Below are positions 1-12,212 of a DNA stretch of 64,000 bases, piece by piece (the first letter of the stretch is position 1; each line of letters opens with the position of its first letter). Where the stretch lies: assembly GCF_963676685.1 (NCBI RefSeq), contig NC_092354.1, forward strand, positions 13,832,746 through 13,896,745, read 5' to 3'. The notes beneath the pieces are model-generated. The model was not told the DNA's origin, did not search any database, and worked only from the letters and a program-made list of their open reading frames with translations. A program made the translations under genes and the position numbers. Source of the DNA: Mytilus edulis (lineage: Eukaryota; Mollusca; Bivalvia; Mytilida; Mytilidae).

Positions 1-243
1 AAATGTTTGTTTGCGATGATACTCCGGCAGTAATAACTAGACGTTCCATTGTGAAAATTGCAAAAAAAAACAACCCAAGAATATCGACTAAGCCAATAAC
101 TATGTTTTGTATAACAAAATGTTTGCATGAAGCTAAACTGATGCTATATGAGAAAGTTATAAAGTGCTTTACACTCTTGAGAACTAAATGCACGTGATAG
201 TAATCATTCAGGTCGTACATTGACCTATAATGGTTTACTTTTT

Positions 244-930
244 AGCTCACCTGAAACTACTGGGCCAAATTTAACCAAACGTGGTCACAATCATCATTGG
301 GGTATCTAGTTTAAAAAATGTGTCCGGTGACCCGGTCAACCAACCAAGATGGCCGACATGGCAAAAAATAGAACATAGGGGTAAAATGTGGTTTTTGGCT
401 TATAACTCAAAAACCAAAGCATTTAGAGCAAATCTGACATGGGGTAAAATTGTTAATCAGGTCAACATCTATCTGCCCTAAAATTTTCAGATGAATCGGA
501 CAACCCATTGTTGGGTTGCTGCTCCTGAATTGGTAATTTTAAGGAAATTTTGCTGTTTTTGGTTATTATCTTGAATATTATTATAGATAGGGATAAACTG
601 TAAACAGCAATAATGTTCAGCAAAGTAAGATTTACAAATAAGTCTTTATGATTGAAATGGTCAATTGACCCCCTAAGGAGTAATTGTACTTTATAGTCAA
701 TTTTTAACAATTTTCATAAACTTTGTAAATTTTACTAACATTTTCCACTGAAACTACTGGGCCAATCATTATAGATAGAGATAATTGTAAGCAGCAAGAA
801 TGTTCAGTAAAGTAAGATCTTCAAACACATCGCCATCACCAAAACACAATTTTGTCATGAATCCATCTGTGTCCTTTGTTGAATATTCACATAGACCAAG
901 GTGAGCGACACAGGCTCTTTAGAGCCTCTA
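244..930. repeat. Interspersed MITE-like repeat with AGCTCACC ends
   Basis: The segment opens with AGCTCACCT and closes with AGGTGAGCG, near-perfect inverted ends, followed by a short GGCTCTTTAGAGCC palindrome. Its middle (about 470-700) is closely repeated at 56,700-56,960 and 58,300-58,560, which proves it is an interspersed repeat. I recognise the AGCTCACC...GGTGAGC ends from abundant bivalve non-autonomous DNA elements, from memory. No transposase is present. Short open frames inside it are not genes. Confidence 0.6.
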
Positions 931-944
931 GTTATTTTTTAAAT

Positions 945-1045
945 TGTTATTTGGATGGAGAGTTGTCTCACTGGCACTCACACCACATCGTCCTATATAA
1001 TGCGGCGTAAAGCAACCAACAATCAATCAATCAATCTTCCTATGT
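945..1045 (+). repeat. Short interspersed repeat ending in (AATC)n
   Basis: A block reading GAGTTGTCTC, then GGCACTCACACCAC, then an (AATC)n tail. The same block, diverged, is at 56,045-56,100 and 57,650-57,706, and the CAACCAACAATCAATC tail recurs at about 9,050. It looks like the 3' end of a tRNA-type or LINE-derived SINE common in mussels. Confidence 0.55.
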
Positions 1046-1049
1046 CTAT

Positions 1050-3400
1050 TAACAGAAAAAGGCGTTTCTAAATGTTCCTAAATGCACGTGGTATTAATCA
1101 TTCTTAACAGAAAAAAGGCGTTCCTGAATGTAAGACCGTGTAAGTGGACACTTTACAAACACATTATAATCCAAAAACCACCTGCGACAGTAGCCTAATT
1201 AAATTCAGTTATCTGATAAACAATGATTGCTATTATAACAGGTATTTTGTTTCTTTTTTTCTGGTCTACTAGTCCTGATAGATTTTTCTTGATGGTTCTT
1301 TGTCCGGTTTGATTTAGTTTTTGTATACTGAAAATGACTTCGTATTCCGTCATCAAACTGACTTTCAGTCATAGATAAGACTTCCGATTTGAAACATGCA
1401 CAAGTACAACCAATCGTATGATAGATAACAAAAATGAAAAATAAATAAGCCAATCAGAGCGATCTCCGTATGATGGTGTTTATATCGCAAGAACCACAAC
1501 TATTATACCTCCAGAGGACAATTATTTTTCGCGTTTATCTACATGTAAACTACGATTATACTACTTTAATATATAGAGACTCTCTGTATTCTGTCTACTG
1601 TTTTCTTTAAAATGTTTACTATTTAATACTGGTTCTCTGTAACTATTTAAACTCTTACATAGGGAGTGTGGCACGCATGGCCATCGATTTTCTTCAAACT
1701 TTACACATTTACTAGTCTTGATGAAAAAACCAAAAAAATGCAAAATTTTGGTTGCTATGCACCGGTTTTACCTGTTCTGGATATCTATGAATTTAAGCGC
1801 AAAAAGGCTAATTTCAACATAGTTTTTTCATAATAAATGATTAATAAGAGAAAGAATATTTTTCACAATTCTATTAAATATGCATTTTATTAATGTAATT
1901 TAATAACTAATATTTTCATTTTCATATTCATTTTCAATCATAATCACATACACCCCCTTTTTATGAGGTTTGCATTAGGTAAAAAAATACCCTTTTGAGG
2001 TAATTTTTGAATGCTCACAATATTTTTTTGCGGACACCTGAGTTGAAGTCAACCATGAATTCATAGATACTATAGTCTTATCTTTCAAAAGATGTGAAAA
2101 AGTCATGGGTAAGTATGGCTCATTTTTTTGTCACCATGGTTACAAAATGCCTAGTTTTCATTTTTTCAGAAATTTTTTTTTTGAAAAAAAAATGTTTTTA
2201 TAAATAATTCTGCAGTCAGAAAAAATAAATAAATATAAAATTTATAGAAATTGTTGTAATCATTTGAATTTTAAACATATTCATATGTAATGGTATTATA
2301 GTTTTAACTGTGTTGCTATGGAAACATGTTATGATGATACACAAGTTTTAAACAATTTTGAAAAAGTTTCAGTTAGTTTCTTAAATTTGCACAAAAGAAG
2401 GAAAACTAAAACACTTATTAAGTTTCACTGTATACACACATGTGTATTTATGAATAATTTTGCTAGTATATCATATCTATAATTTTTTTAACACTTGAAG
2501 GAAACAAATACAACTTTCAGATCTAGTTAAAAGTGCTGATTATGAAGAAATTTTAGTCTGTTTTCATAATCATGAAAAATATACAAGAAAAACTAGAAAG
2601 AACAAATAAAATCATTTGAAAAATTAAATATTCTATTGTGCAATATTTCCCATTGAATGAAGTGCCATTGAAACAAGTTTTTCATTTGCAAAGTACTGAT
2701 ACTAGTGCTAATTTTAAAAAAATCGTTTAATGAACTTAAGTATATATAAGAATGAATGTATACACTTTTGCTTACATAATACAGGTATTTAGGAAATATT
2801 AATAAGATTTCAGGCTTTATTAGTGATAGTGTTGCCATAGAAACAACAAATTATATGCATAAACTTGAAAAATGCGTAAAAATAGACAAATGTTTGCAAC
2901 TGTCCTAAGTCACGTGACGAGGACCAGCGAAAAATCTGTCAGCGGGTGACTGCGGGTCTTACAACGAGCAACATGGGGAATTATACCATATAGACAATTT
3001 TCATTAAAGGGGTCCCACTGACTGCCTTAAGAGATGGCTGCTACATTCATGCTTTAGTGATTTCATATGTAATCAACCAAATGTTTTCAATGAAAGGAGG
3101 AGACAGGCACTCGGGGCTCCCTAGATCCCCCTATGGTAGCACTATATTAACATTAGAAATAGGCATTGGATTATTGAAATTTGAGAAAATAACAATTATC
3201 TAAATGGATTTTTAACAGTAAATTACAATCCAGATGCTCCGCAAGTATGGACACACCATTCAAGCGTGATACAGCTCTGAATTTGGATTGTGATTAAATA
3301 GTTGACACAGCATAGGTTTCTGACACAGAATGAATGTGGTCTGAAAACTTTAACTTAAAAACTTTAAAAAAATAAATTTGACATTTACCTATTATGGTCC
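1050..3400. other. Gene-free AT-rich stretch
   Basis: I see no coding region, RNA gene or clear repeat here. The open frames are short and have AT-driven composition. Two X-box-like palindromes (2,312-2,325 and 2,831-2,844) are the only sites that stand out; they are treated as a finding. Confidence 0.6.
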
Positions 3401-3404
3401 AATA

Positions 3405-3990
3405 TCCAAAATCTAAATACATGGTTAGATTCAGCATATCAAAGAACCCCAAGAATTCAATTTTTGATGAAATCAAATAAAGTTAAATTTTGGACCCTTT
3501 AGACCTCAATTTGGACCACTTGATAACATAAGTATCAAAAATCTAAATACATAGTTAGATTCAGCATATATCAAGGACCCAAGGATTCAATTTTTGTTGA
3601 AATAAAACAAAGTTTAGTTTTGGATCCTTTGGGCTCTAAATCCGAAATTGTTGGGACCAAAACTCCCAAAATCAATCCCAATCTTCCTTTAATGGTCATA
3701 AACGTTATGTTCAATTTAAATTCATAGATTTCTAGTTACTTTTACTAAAGTTGTGGAGCGAAAACCAAGAAAAATGCTTATTTTCGCCCTTTTTGCTCCT
3801 AAATCCTAAACTGTTGAAACCAAAACTTCCAAAATCGATCCCAACCTTTTTTTTTGTGGTCATACACTTTGGGTTTAAATTTCATAGATTTCTATATTCT
3901 TAAACTAAAGTTATAGTGCGAAAACCAATGTGTCTTCGGACGACGACGCCAACGTCATACCAATATACGACTGCAAAAATTATTTGCGGT
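3405..3990. repeat. Interspersed repeat with internal direct duplications
   Basis: Two diverged copies of a ~120 bp block (starting near 3,410 and 3,538, each with the TTAGATTCAGCATAT motif) are followed by two diverged copies of a ~165 bp block (starting near 3,628 and 3,797, sharing CATAGATTTCTA and GCGAAAACCAA). It ends in a CGGACGACGACGCC motif that I associate with abundant mussel repeats. There is no coding potential. Confidence 0.6.
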
Positions 3991-4589
3991 CGAATAATTA
4001 TTGACAATATGATAACTCTTTACACAGGGTAACTTTAAAGAATTGTATACATGTACGTATACTTTGATTTTCACTGAAAGCCTATTACAGAAAGATGTTT
4101 CTCAAAAAAATCTTTCTTTTAACAAAAAAAAAAGATTTTACTTTGAAACAGGAGTCAATATTAATGACATAATATACATGTGAATTTTTGTCTGTGACAA
4201 TTTGTCTGTGACTTTCTGTCCTACATTCTGAACGTTATCATGACCAGGGAAAATGACTGTATACCTATTTATATGTATTAGGCTTTGCGTCAAATTTATG
4301 GAAACACTTAGATTGAACCATAAATTTTATAAAATTAGAAAATATAAAATGCTTTACAAACGATTAATATATTGCCATTCGGGAACATTTAAAACTAAGA
4401 CAAGTTTCTTGCAACCCTCAAGTTAAGTCCGGGAATATGTTTACTTATATTTTATGATTTTTTTTTTTAAACTGAAAAAATATCGTGCATGCAGGGGCTC
4501 GGGTATACATCAAGTAGTCCGCAAAATGTGTATTTGTTTTGTTATGAAAATATTTGAAACTACCAAGATTTCCTGCACAATAATATAAA

Positions 4590-5040
4590 ATAACACAGAC
4601 ATTTCATCGGTCAGGTCATTGCTGTTGTTGGTTATGTCATTGTCAACGTTAGAAAGGTCACGTTTTCTGAATTTTTCTGATTTTTAAAAATAATTTTTGC
4701 TCTATTTTTTCGTTATTATCTACAGCTATATATTAAATGATCAAATTATATTATATTTCAAATTTAACATAAATCCTTTAATGAATAAAAAAGTTATTCG
4801 CATTTTTCATTTGTTCCTGTCATTGTCAGCCTTGGTCAGGTCACGTTTAATGGAAAAGTTTTCTATATTTTTTCTTATATTTATGTTTTGAATCTGGGAC
4901 TATTATACTAAGTTAGTATCTTAGTTCCAGATTGAATGGTCTAAATTCATAACAATTCGAATTTGACATAAATCCTCTGAGAAATAAAAAAGTTATTAGC
5001 GTTTTAGTTTTGGTCCAGTCATTAGTGTCACCTACCAAAG
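4590..5040. repeat. Diverged ~200 bp tandem duplication
   Basis: CATAAATCCTTTAATGAATA at about 4,770 recurs as CATAAATCCTCTGAGAAATA at about 4,970, both followed by AAAAAGTTATT and a similar flank with GGTCA and GTCATT blocks. This indicates an old ~200 bp tandem duplication. No gene is visible. Confidence 0.5.
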
Positions 5041-5464
5041 GGAGATAATTCGTATTGTGAGGAATATTACACATCATCATCTTTTAGAAATTAATTTCGC
5101 ATGTTTCTAGGTAGATTACCCATAACTTTTTTTTTGATTTTTGACTAAAACTAGACTGAAATTAACTGCTTTTGTGTTTCTTTGTAATAGATGTAGCTGC
5201 ATAATTTCACATCACTACACCAAATATTGCATTTTTCTCAAAATCCCAACTTTCTCTGCTGTTACCATGGTTACCAACCAATATATATGTCGGTTGGCTT
5301 TATTTTTCTGACTAGTCTAATAGGATCTACACATCAGCCAATTTTCAGAAAGATCGGTGACTATTTGTGCCGAAAAAGTTTAAGTGGTTACAGAGAATGA
5401 GTATTAAGGAGTCATACGTACCAGTTGCATATATATATATATTAAAATAAGTAAAACACTTAAT

Positions 5465-5650
5465 TGCAAACAAGAATGTGTCCGTAGTACACGGATTCCA
5501 CATCGGCACTATATTTACTAAGTTTCGAGTTGATTTGACTTCAACTTTATCAAATCTACCTCGACCAAAAACTTTAAATTGAAGCGGGACAGACGGACGG
5601 GTGAACGAACGAACGAACGAACGCACGGATGCACAGACTAGAAAACATAA
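5465..5650 (+). repeat. Mussel SINE-like repeat, internally deleted copy
   Basis: Shares AAGAATGTGTCC, AGTTGATTTGACTTCAACTT, the ACC(T)CGACCAAAAACTT block and the GGACAGACGGACGG end with the longer copy at 53,970-54,250. A short (ACGA)n microsatellite (about 5,600-5,625) has grown near its end. Confidence 0.6.
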
Positions 5651-5704
5651 TGCCCATAAATGGGATATAAATTATTGTTGAACGTGAAAGCATGGTAGAG
5701 ATTA

Positions 5705-5885
5705 GAGAGAGGCATGACCTTTTTCGGGACGTCGGGATCGGGTGTTTTTAAGCTCTGGATTTGGGGATTAATCCTTACGGAATCCGGGAATATATTTTTC
5801 GATTTCGGGATATGAATTTCTTTAAATTCTGCATTTCGTGATTTCATGTTTTTAAGCCCGGGATTTCGGGATCAGGACCCCTCCG
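5705..5885. repeat. TCGGGAT-rich interspersed repeat
   Basis: Multiple degenerate TCGGGAT or TTTCGGGAT motifs are spread over 180 bp, ending GGGATCAGGACCCC. This is a low-complexity-like repeat I associate with bivalve genomes. The minus-strand frame across it is not a credible protein. Confidence 0.45.
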
Positions 5886-5889
5886 GAGG

Positions 5890-6795
5890 GACCACCCCTC
5901 AAATTAGCCTAAGTCGGTCTTAGTCATTTATACAAGATTCATATCCTACGGTACCATTGGCATGTTAATAAGGCTCTCGAAAGAAAAAGCACTGATTGAT
6001 TGTCATAGAAGCATATTTTAATAGACTTATAATGCTCTATATATAAGCAGTTGAATTTATTTCATGTTTGAAGCGGTGCAAATTTTTAATTTACTTTGAC
6101 TTTTACATGCATTGTAGCAAATTTAACAGAAAGGTAACAAATATCGGAATTTTGGAAAAAGGGAAAGGGCTTTTGATTACTTTTATGAAATTCTCCATAC
6201 ATAATATCTTTTTGAAAAATCATCCTACAACAGTTCACAAGCTGTATATGCCCGCGATTTCGCGGGTGTGTTCTAGTCACTTATAAAGATTGGTGACTAA
6301 GTTCAGCAAAGATCTGTTTACATAAATAAGATTCAATATATATATATACACTATACATTTCCAGAATGTACAATGACGAATGTTCATGTACACCCTTCCT
6401 GTCACTCAACAGCAAATAGCTGTATTATATGTTTTGCTATTTATTTAGTACACATACACACACGCACATATATATAAGGACGGTAAAGAACTGTATTCCT
6501 ATGAAATATTGTTTCATAAATGCATTTATAGCTGCGTGTAAATGTAAACATATTCAAAGTATATATATATAACGTTATAAGTATTCGAATACAGTACATG
6601 TATCTCATAGTACACATTCTTGCATAAAGTGTCTTATCATTAATAGTGAACCACTGAGTTTCTTATAGACCCACAACCATCATAAAGTTGATGTGTTTAA
6701 ACCACTAACGATCGGCTGTATATTTTGCACTCGTGTGTACATGTACATTTTATTTTAATGAAATAATTAGTTATTTTCTTTTGTAAATTACCTTA
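5890..6795. other. No gene seen
   Basis: AT-rich, with short (TA)n and (CA)n runs near 6,335 and 6,455. Overlapping short frames on both strands around 6,070-6,290 are mirror shadows with no recognisable domain. Confidence 0.5.
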
Positions 6796-6801
6796 TTTTT
6801 T

Positions 6802-7176
6802 CTAATATATCACGGCTCGTCTTATGCTCAACTCTCTATTTCCTTCAGTATTTAATTGTACTCCATGTTTGTCTAAAATGTCATGTGTTGGGTACTGAAT
6901 CCCACGATGCACCCAAAATATCATTCTATTGTTGAAGAAACGCTGTAATTGCTGCAGCTTGCACTTTAAATCAATTACTAATACTCTGTCTGGGACACTG
7001 GAAGTCCTGGGTTTGCCAAAACCTTTTTCTGATTGAACAGTAACCCTTATGGAAAATATGGCTTCTTGCAAATATCCGCAGCAATATCTTCTCGTGATAA
7101 CATTTGAAATTTCCTCTTGCTTAACACAACTGCAGCATTGCATGAAATTGAAACAAGCAGTTTTTATTGGGGACAC
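6802..7176 (-). pseudogene. SGNH/GDSL-hydrolase-like fragment from a repeat element
   Basis: A 124-codon minus-strand frame whose C-terminal half resembles the SGNH-like domain found in many invertebrate transposon proteins: an FWVHRG block, then a position that in intact relatives reads DGVHLN, then an NREL...RRA block. Here the motif reads HGVQLN, so both the Asp and the His expected in the last catalytic block are replaced. The protein is much shorter than a full SGNH domain (about 180-200 residues) and has no N-terminal GDS block, so it is a non-functional relic. The family call is from memory of element proteins and is moderate at best. The overlapping frame at 7,121-7,321 is not needed to explain it. 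Confidence 0.35.
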
Positions 7177-7329
7177 TCATGTGTTCTCTAATGGTGCCCT
7201 TTTTGCAGGTGTTGATCTTTGAATTCAATGCAGCATTGAAGTCACTGTCTTTAACATTAAATTTGTTGATTATGTATATGTGAAAAATTAAAGTAAAACC
7301 ATCTAGTATATGAACGTACAATCATACTC

Positions 7330-8640
7330 AAGTGTTATAAGATAATTGCACGTATGAAAGGCTACTTCCTATGTCTTATCAATTGGTCTTCGTATCCTGC
7401 TCGTACAATTGATCCTGTGATTAGCCTTTACTTAAATATAATTTATAAATATATCTCTTAATACCTTTGTCACAACTAGGGAGAAGAGTTTAAACAAATG
7501 TAAAAATGTCATAAAAAAGAAAAACATGAAGTCTATATATATACGGATATATATGTGTAAAATGAATGTTTCAATAACTATTCTTCATTTTAAAAGGGTT
7601 GGCAGGCATATTCTTGTTGCATGAAATAAACGTGGCATGTATACAGTTTTGATATAGATATTTATTTTTCTCTGCCCAGATCCAGGAAACTATTAAAAAA
7701 AGGAAAGTGATGAACACCGTTTAATATTTATATATATTTTTCAGAACTTTCTATGACAACCTACAACGTATCGCCTGAATTATTTTGTTGTTTTTGAGAC
7801 CATTGGCCTTCTGCCCAACTGACTCCTGTGGCTCAACAAAGCTATCGAGTTTTTTTTTTTATGGTGAACTAGGAACCTTTGCCATTAACTTGCCTCGTAG
7901 GGTTGCTATCCACAATTTTTAAGCTAATATACATTTCTTGTAAGACACTTTATACTTTCCCCTCTTCAATACCAACTACACCCGATTTTTTATTGCATAT
8001 AAGTGAATCAGCATAAACAAATTAAAACACATGATTTCCGGCTTGAATGGCTGACCACGGTTTTCATAGCTCTAGGTAAAAGCACAACCATTAATAGTAA
8101 TGTACAAATGCGGATGTCTGTCCATCCATTTAAGCAACAACAAAAAACGATGATTAACTTCCAGAACTTGTCTGATTACCATTATAGATAAAAAAAAACA
8201 CACAACAGTTTTCCACTTTGCAACTACGAAAGGTATAAATATTGATAGTGACAAAATGGCCGACTCTTATGCCTTAGCACTTCAACACAAAAACAATAAT
8301 AAAGATAATGTAGAGCCTGATCGTGAAATATTCAACGTCAAGCCTGTATTCATTTTATAATCTGACATTTTTTGGTAGCTCGAAACCGGATTGAACAATT
8401 GCCTAACACATACAGAATAATCTAAATGCATTGATCTGACAATACCATCTAACCACCTGGACTTCAGAGTTTTTGGAGATTTTGGCAAATATACCCAGAC
8501 ATCGAGGAAGACAGAGAAAGATCTGTGGTTAATTCAAAAAGAGTGAGGGAAAACTCAGTAAGGTGTACCCAAGAAACCCAAATATGTTGCAAAAGAAAGC
8601 CTGTGAGAATAAGAATAAAGAAAAACTCATTATCCGCTGA
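7330..8640. other. No gene seen
   Basis: AT-rich intergenic or intronic sequence with short TA runs. No frame longer than about 68 codons and none with a recognisable domain. Confidence 0.5.
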
Positions 8641-8644
8641 TACC

Positions 8645-9070
8645 CCAAGGGTGACTGGGGTATAGAAATATGGTCACTTGGTCTTCTCTCGACCGGCAGT
8701 AAAACGATTGCCGAAGTAGGGCGTCCGTTTGACTGTGCGGGATGTATCAAGTTCGCAGTCACGTCTGGTCAGAAGGAGGACGCTAAATCCGATGCCTCAT
8801 GTAAAGAGAGTGCCTGGCTCTTTGCACGTTAAGAACCCTTGCAACAACTCTTTGAGGGGTCCGTAGGTGGCCTGTTGCAAGGCAAAATTTCTGTCCCTAT
8901 CCAATATACCCTCATTTTCCAGTGTCAGTCCAAATTTTCCCGACCATCATCCTAGATTGCCTCTATTACAACAACCTACCTATTGTATTTATTGTGAACT
9001 TGTTCTCGTCCTGAATATGCATGAAATATTTGCCACTGGACGTTAAGCAACCAACACTCAATCAATCATT
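8645..9070 (+). repeat. Interspersed repeat, longer copy
   Basis: Contains AAATCCGATGCCTC, CTCTTTGCACGTTAAGAACC and CTTGCAACAACTC, all of which recur in the same order at 11,075-11,335. It ends GGACGTTAAGCAACCAAC followed by an (AATC)n-type tail. The order and tail suggest a SINE or LINE 3'-end family. No coding potential. Confidence 0.6.
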
Positions 9071-9289
9071 ATCCGCTGATGATTCGCAATTGGTAAGGTA
9101 ACTACAAAATATGCACCTCGAAATACTTAACTACCAGAGATAAAGGTTACGGATTACGGTTTCTTGATAAACTGTCAAACAGGTGACCGAATCAATCATT
9201 GTAAACCCTTTCTCCATACAATCCTAGAAACCAATTTGGAAAGTACTGTAGACCCATTTTCTATAAGAGTCAAATAAATCAGAACAACT

Positions 9290-9490
9290 CAGAATGTACA
9301 TATACCAAATGCCTTCTAAAAGGTCAAATGGACTGTAGCAATGTCCGGAAATGTAAGACATGTGGTACATATGGACACATCTCTAACAATAGCACATCTG
9401 AGTTTGAAGAAAACAGTCAAGCTGATTCGTCAGATGAAGAAAGTGAAGATGAATCTAAGGAAGTTGAGGAGATTGGACCTAACACCCTTT
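9290..9490 (+). pseudogene. Zinc-knuckle plus acidic-tail relic (LINE ORF1-like)
   Basis: One plus-strand frame reads through a Cys-rich stretch (CTYTKC, then KCKTCGTYGHISNN) and then a Ser/Asp/Glu-rich tail (ADSSDEESEDESKEVEE) before a stop. The second knuckle has the C-x2-C-x4-H spacing but Ser/Asn where the final Cys is expected, so it is damaged. The layout of knuckles followed by an acidic tail is like the ORF1 or gag proteins of non-LTR elements, and resembles the region at 58.75-59.31 kb. No start codon or upstream domain is preserved. It is a fragment and the assignment is an inference. Confidence 0.4.
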
Positions 9491-9689
9491 AGATACACAA
9501 CATACTGATGAAACCAGTAAAAATGCAGATCCCAAATACATTAAAGACACGTGTACCAGAACAAAACCAATCTGAATAAGAATCTGAAGTAACCACTCTA
9601 TGGTATGTAGATATAGGAAGATGTGGTGTGTGCCTAGGAGACATCTCTGCATACAAATAACAATATATAAAAGTAAATCATTATAGGTC

Positions 9690-10110
9690 AATGCACGGTT
9701 TTCAACACGGAGCCGTGGCTCACACCGAACAAAAAGCTAAAAAGGGCCAAATTTACAAGTGTGAAAAGTAAAATCACAAAAATACTGAACTTAGAGGAAA
9801 ATCAATTCGGAAAGTCCATAATCACATGGAAAAATCAAATAACAAAACGTATCAAAAACGAATGAAACCATTCAAACGGGAAAACCAACGGTCTAATCTA
9901 TATTAAAAAAACGAGAAACGTATAAAACATAAACAAATGACAACTATTGTACTTCAGATTCCTGATTTAGGACAGGTGCAAACATTTGCAGCGGGATTAA
10001 ACGTTTTAATGGTACCAACTCTTCTCCCTTTTTCTGAAACAATAGCATAATATCTCAACATAGAGAACCACACGATAAAACATCAATTGGAAGGCATAAC
10101 TCAATCAAAA
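9690..10110. repeat. Interspersed repeat related to the 11.6-12.2 kb PLE 3' region
   Basis: Shares with the 11,580-12,200 block the phrase family CAG(A/G)..CCTGA(T/C)TT(A/G)GGACAGG(T/C)GCAAA, GCGG(G/C)(A/G)TTAAAC and a CCAACTC/CTCCC stretch. Probably another copy of the same Penelope-like 3' untranslated sequence, without coding sequence. Confidence 0.45.
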
Positions 10111-10589
10111 CACGTAAATTAACATACTATGAACGAATACATTTGCATGCTTTCCAACAAATTATCCATATGTTTTTTAATCCACCTATTATAATTCATA
10201 CATCGTCTTTTTTTCATTTCACGTAATAAACATTCGGATATATTATTTTATCCACATATTAGGAATACTCCAATAGTCATATTTAATCCACATGGTAAAC
10301 GCCATCCGTCTATTCTTTGAAATCACATATTATTAGTCAATATGTTCCTCCATAGAAATATACAAGCACTGATTCTGCAAACTATAAACATTTTGCTTGT
10401 TTCCAAACTGATGGTAAATTCCTACATGGTCCAACAATTTCTTCCTACTGTCTAAATATGATGCTCTGCACCAGGAATGTTAAAATCAATTTTTGGTAGC
10501 ATTTATTGTAGTTATTACGAAGATAACTGAGGACCCTTGTCAGAAAATAAAATCTGTATGTCCTGGTAAACTGTGTTCTTGGTAATTTC

Positions 10590-10990
10590 CCCTGTTAGAA
10601 ATGGAGGTTTCACTTCTTAAGCCAACCTGTGCATGGTAAATCCACTGTTGTAGGATAAATTCTCTATTCATGTCATGTGTCTTGTCTCTGTTAATCAACT
10701 GTTTGAAAGTCTCTTGAAGTCCTGCAAACCACTGAGGATTTATTTGATATATATATTCATCACTATTGTGGCCTTCGGAATCTACTCAGCAAAAACAAAT
10801 AGGTATTTGCTCCATGCCTAAACCAAGAGCATAGATATGTACCGACTATAAGAAGCATAGTGTTGACCACTGACTTGACATCACACCAAATCAATTGGAA
10901 CGTTGTTTCCAAACGATTGTGTTAGGCTATCAGGATGCCCATGAAACAATAATGCCCATGAATGATTGACATCAGTCCTTTTAAAAAATC
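10590..10990 (-). pseudogene. Unidentified decayed coding region
   Basis: Reading the minus strand from about 10,985 gives a coding-like stretch (VNHSWALLFHGHPDSL, then SGQHYASYSRYISMLLGLGM after a frame change). A frame open for about 80 codons follows (10,784 to 10,540), containing NPQWFAGLQETF and INRDKTHDMN. Amino-acid composition is natural rather than AT-driven, and two or three stops or frame changes interrupt it. I do not recognise the protein. It is more likely an element protein than a host exon because of the surrounding repeats, but that is inference. It is absent from simple long-frame lists because of the breaks. Confidence 0.3.
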
Positions 10991-11074
10991 AGATAGTGTT
11001 ATTCTTTGTTTCGTTACCCAGTCTCATTACTTCCAGCCATTTTGAATGTTAGTCATCTACGAGTAGGCAGTGTT

Positions 11075-11335
11075 GTTTCTGATATTCTTATAAGTCTACG
11101 GCAAGTTCCGACCAGGATCGCTGTACGAGTTAAGTTTTTAGCCACGTCCTGTCAGAATGGGTTCGTGAAATCCGATGCCTCGTTTAAAGAGGGTGCCACG
11201 CTCTTTGCACGTTAAGAACCCTTGCAACAACTCATTAAGGGGTTTGCATGTGGCCTGTTGTTAGGCAATATTTTTTGTCCCTATCAAATCTCTCTTTCCG
11301 GTGACAGTCTCAATTTCCCCGACGATCATCCCGGG
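11075..11335 (+). repeat. Interspersed repeat, second copy of the 8.65-9.07 kb family
   Basis: Collinear with the longer copy through AAATCCGATGCCTC, GCTCTTTGCACGTTAAGAACC and CTTGCAACAACTC, but diverged and lacking the terminal tail. A 79-codon open frame in it (11,222-11,461) is incidental. Confidence 0.55.
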
Positions 11336-11579
11336 TCAAAAAAAGTTAGAAAGCCAAACAAAATAAGAATTGCTTTTTTAGAGGCAAATATTTATAGATT
11401 TATATTATCAGTCCTCATACCGCCTCTTATATCCAACAGTTTAGGTATAAGTTGTTTTTAATTTTACTCTATCACTTCTTCAGGTGTTTAGACAATAACA
11501 TGGACACGTTTATCTTCCCATTGTCCATATATAATGTTACAGTTTGTAATCTTTAATATAAACGAAGCTATACATAAAA

Positions 11580-12205
11580 TTGAGAATGGAAATGGGGAAT
11601 GTTTCAAAGAGACAACAACCCGACCAAATAAAAAAACAACAGCAGAAGGTCACCAACAGGTCTTCAATGTAGCGAGAATTTCCCGCACCCGGAGGCGTCC
11701 TTCAGCTGGCCCCTAAACAAATATATACTAGTTCAGTGATAATGAACGCCATACTAATTTCCAAATTGTACACAAGAAACTAAAATACAAAAAATACAAG
11801 ACTAACAAAGGCCAGAGGCTCCTGACTTGGGACAGGCGCAAAAATGCGGCGGGGTTAAACATGTTTGTGAGATCTCAACCCTCCCCCTATACCTCTAACC
11901 AATGTAGAAAAGTAAACGCGTAACAATACCCACATTAAAATTCAGTTCAAGAAAAGTCCGAGTCTGATGTCAGAAGATGTAACCAAAGAAAATAAACAAA
12001 ATGACAATAATACATAAATAACAACAGACTACTAGCAGTTAACTGACATGCCAGCTCCAGACTTCAATTAAACTGACTGAAAGATTATGATTTCATCATA
12101 TAAACATCAGGCACAATCCTTCCCGTTAGGGGTTTAGAATCATACCATCATAACATATATGAGAAGAACATAACCCGTGTCATGCCAACAACTGTTTTTA
12201 GAATA
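11580..12205 (-). repeat. Penelope-like element 3' untranslated region
   Basis: Read on the minus strand, this block follows directly after the stop codon of the PLE reverse transcriptase and ends at a GAGACAACAACCCGACC-containing terminus (plus-strand sense). The terminal ~90 bp recurs alone at 49,625-49,715, and the central part recurs at 9,690-10,110, as expected for a 3' end that also survives in 5'-truncated copies. Assignment as the element's 3' UTR is inferred from contiguity. The repeat itself is one I know as very common in mussel sequences. Confidence 0.55.
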
Positions 12206-12212
12206 AATGTGT

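Noticed and set aside
281..481. 66-codon plus-strand frame
   Set aside because: Lies inside an interspersed MITE-like repeat; no domain.
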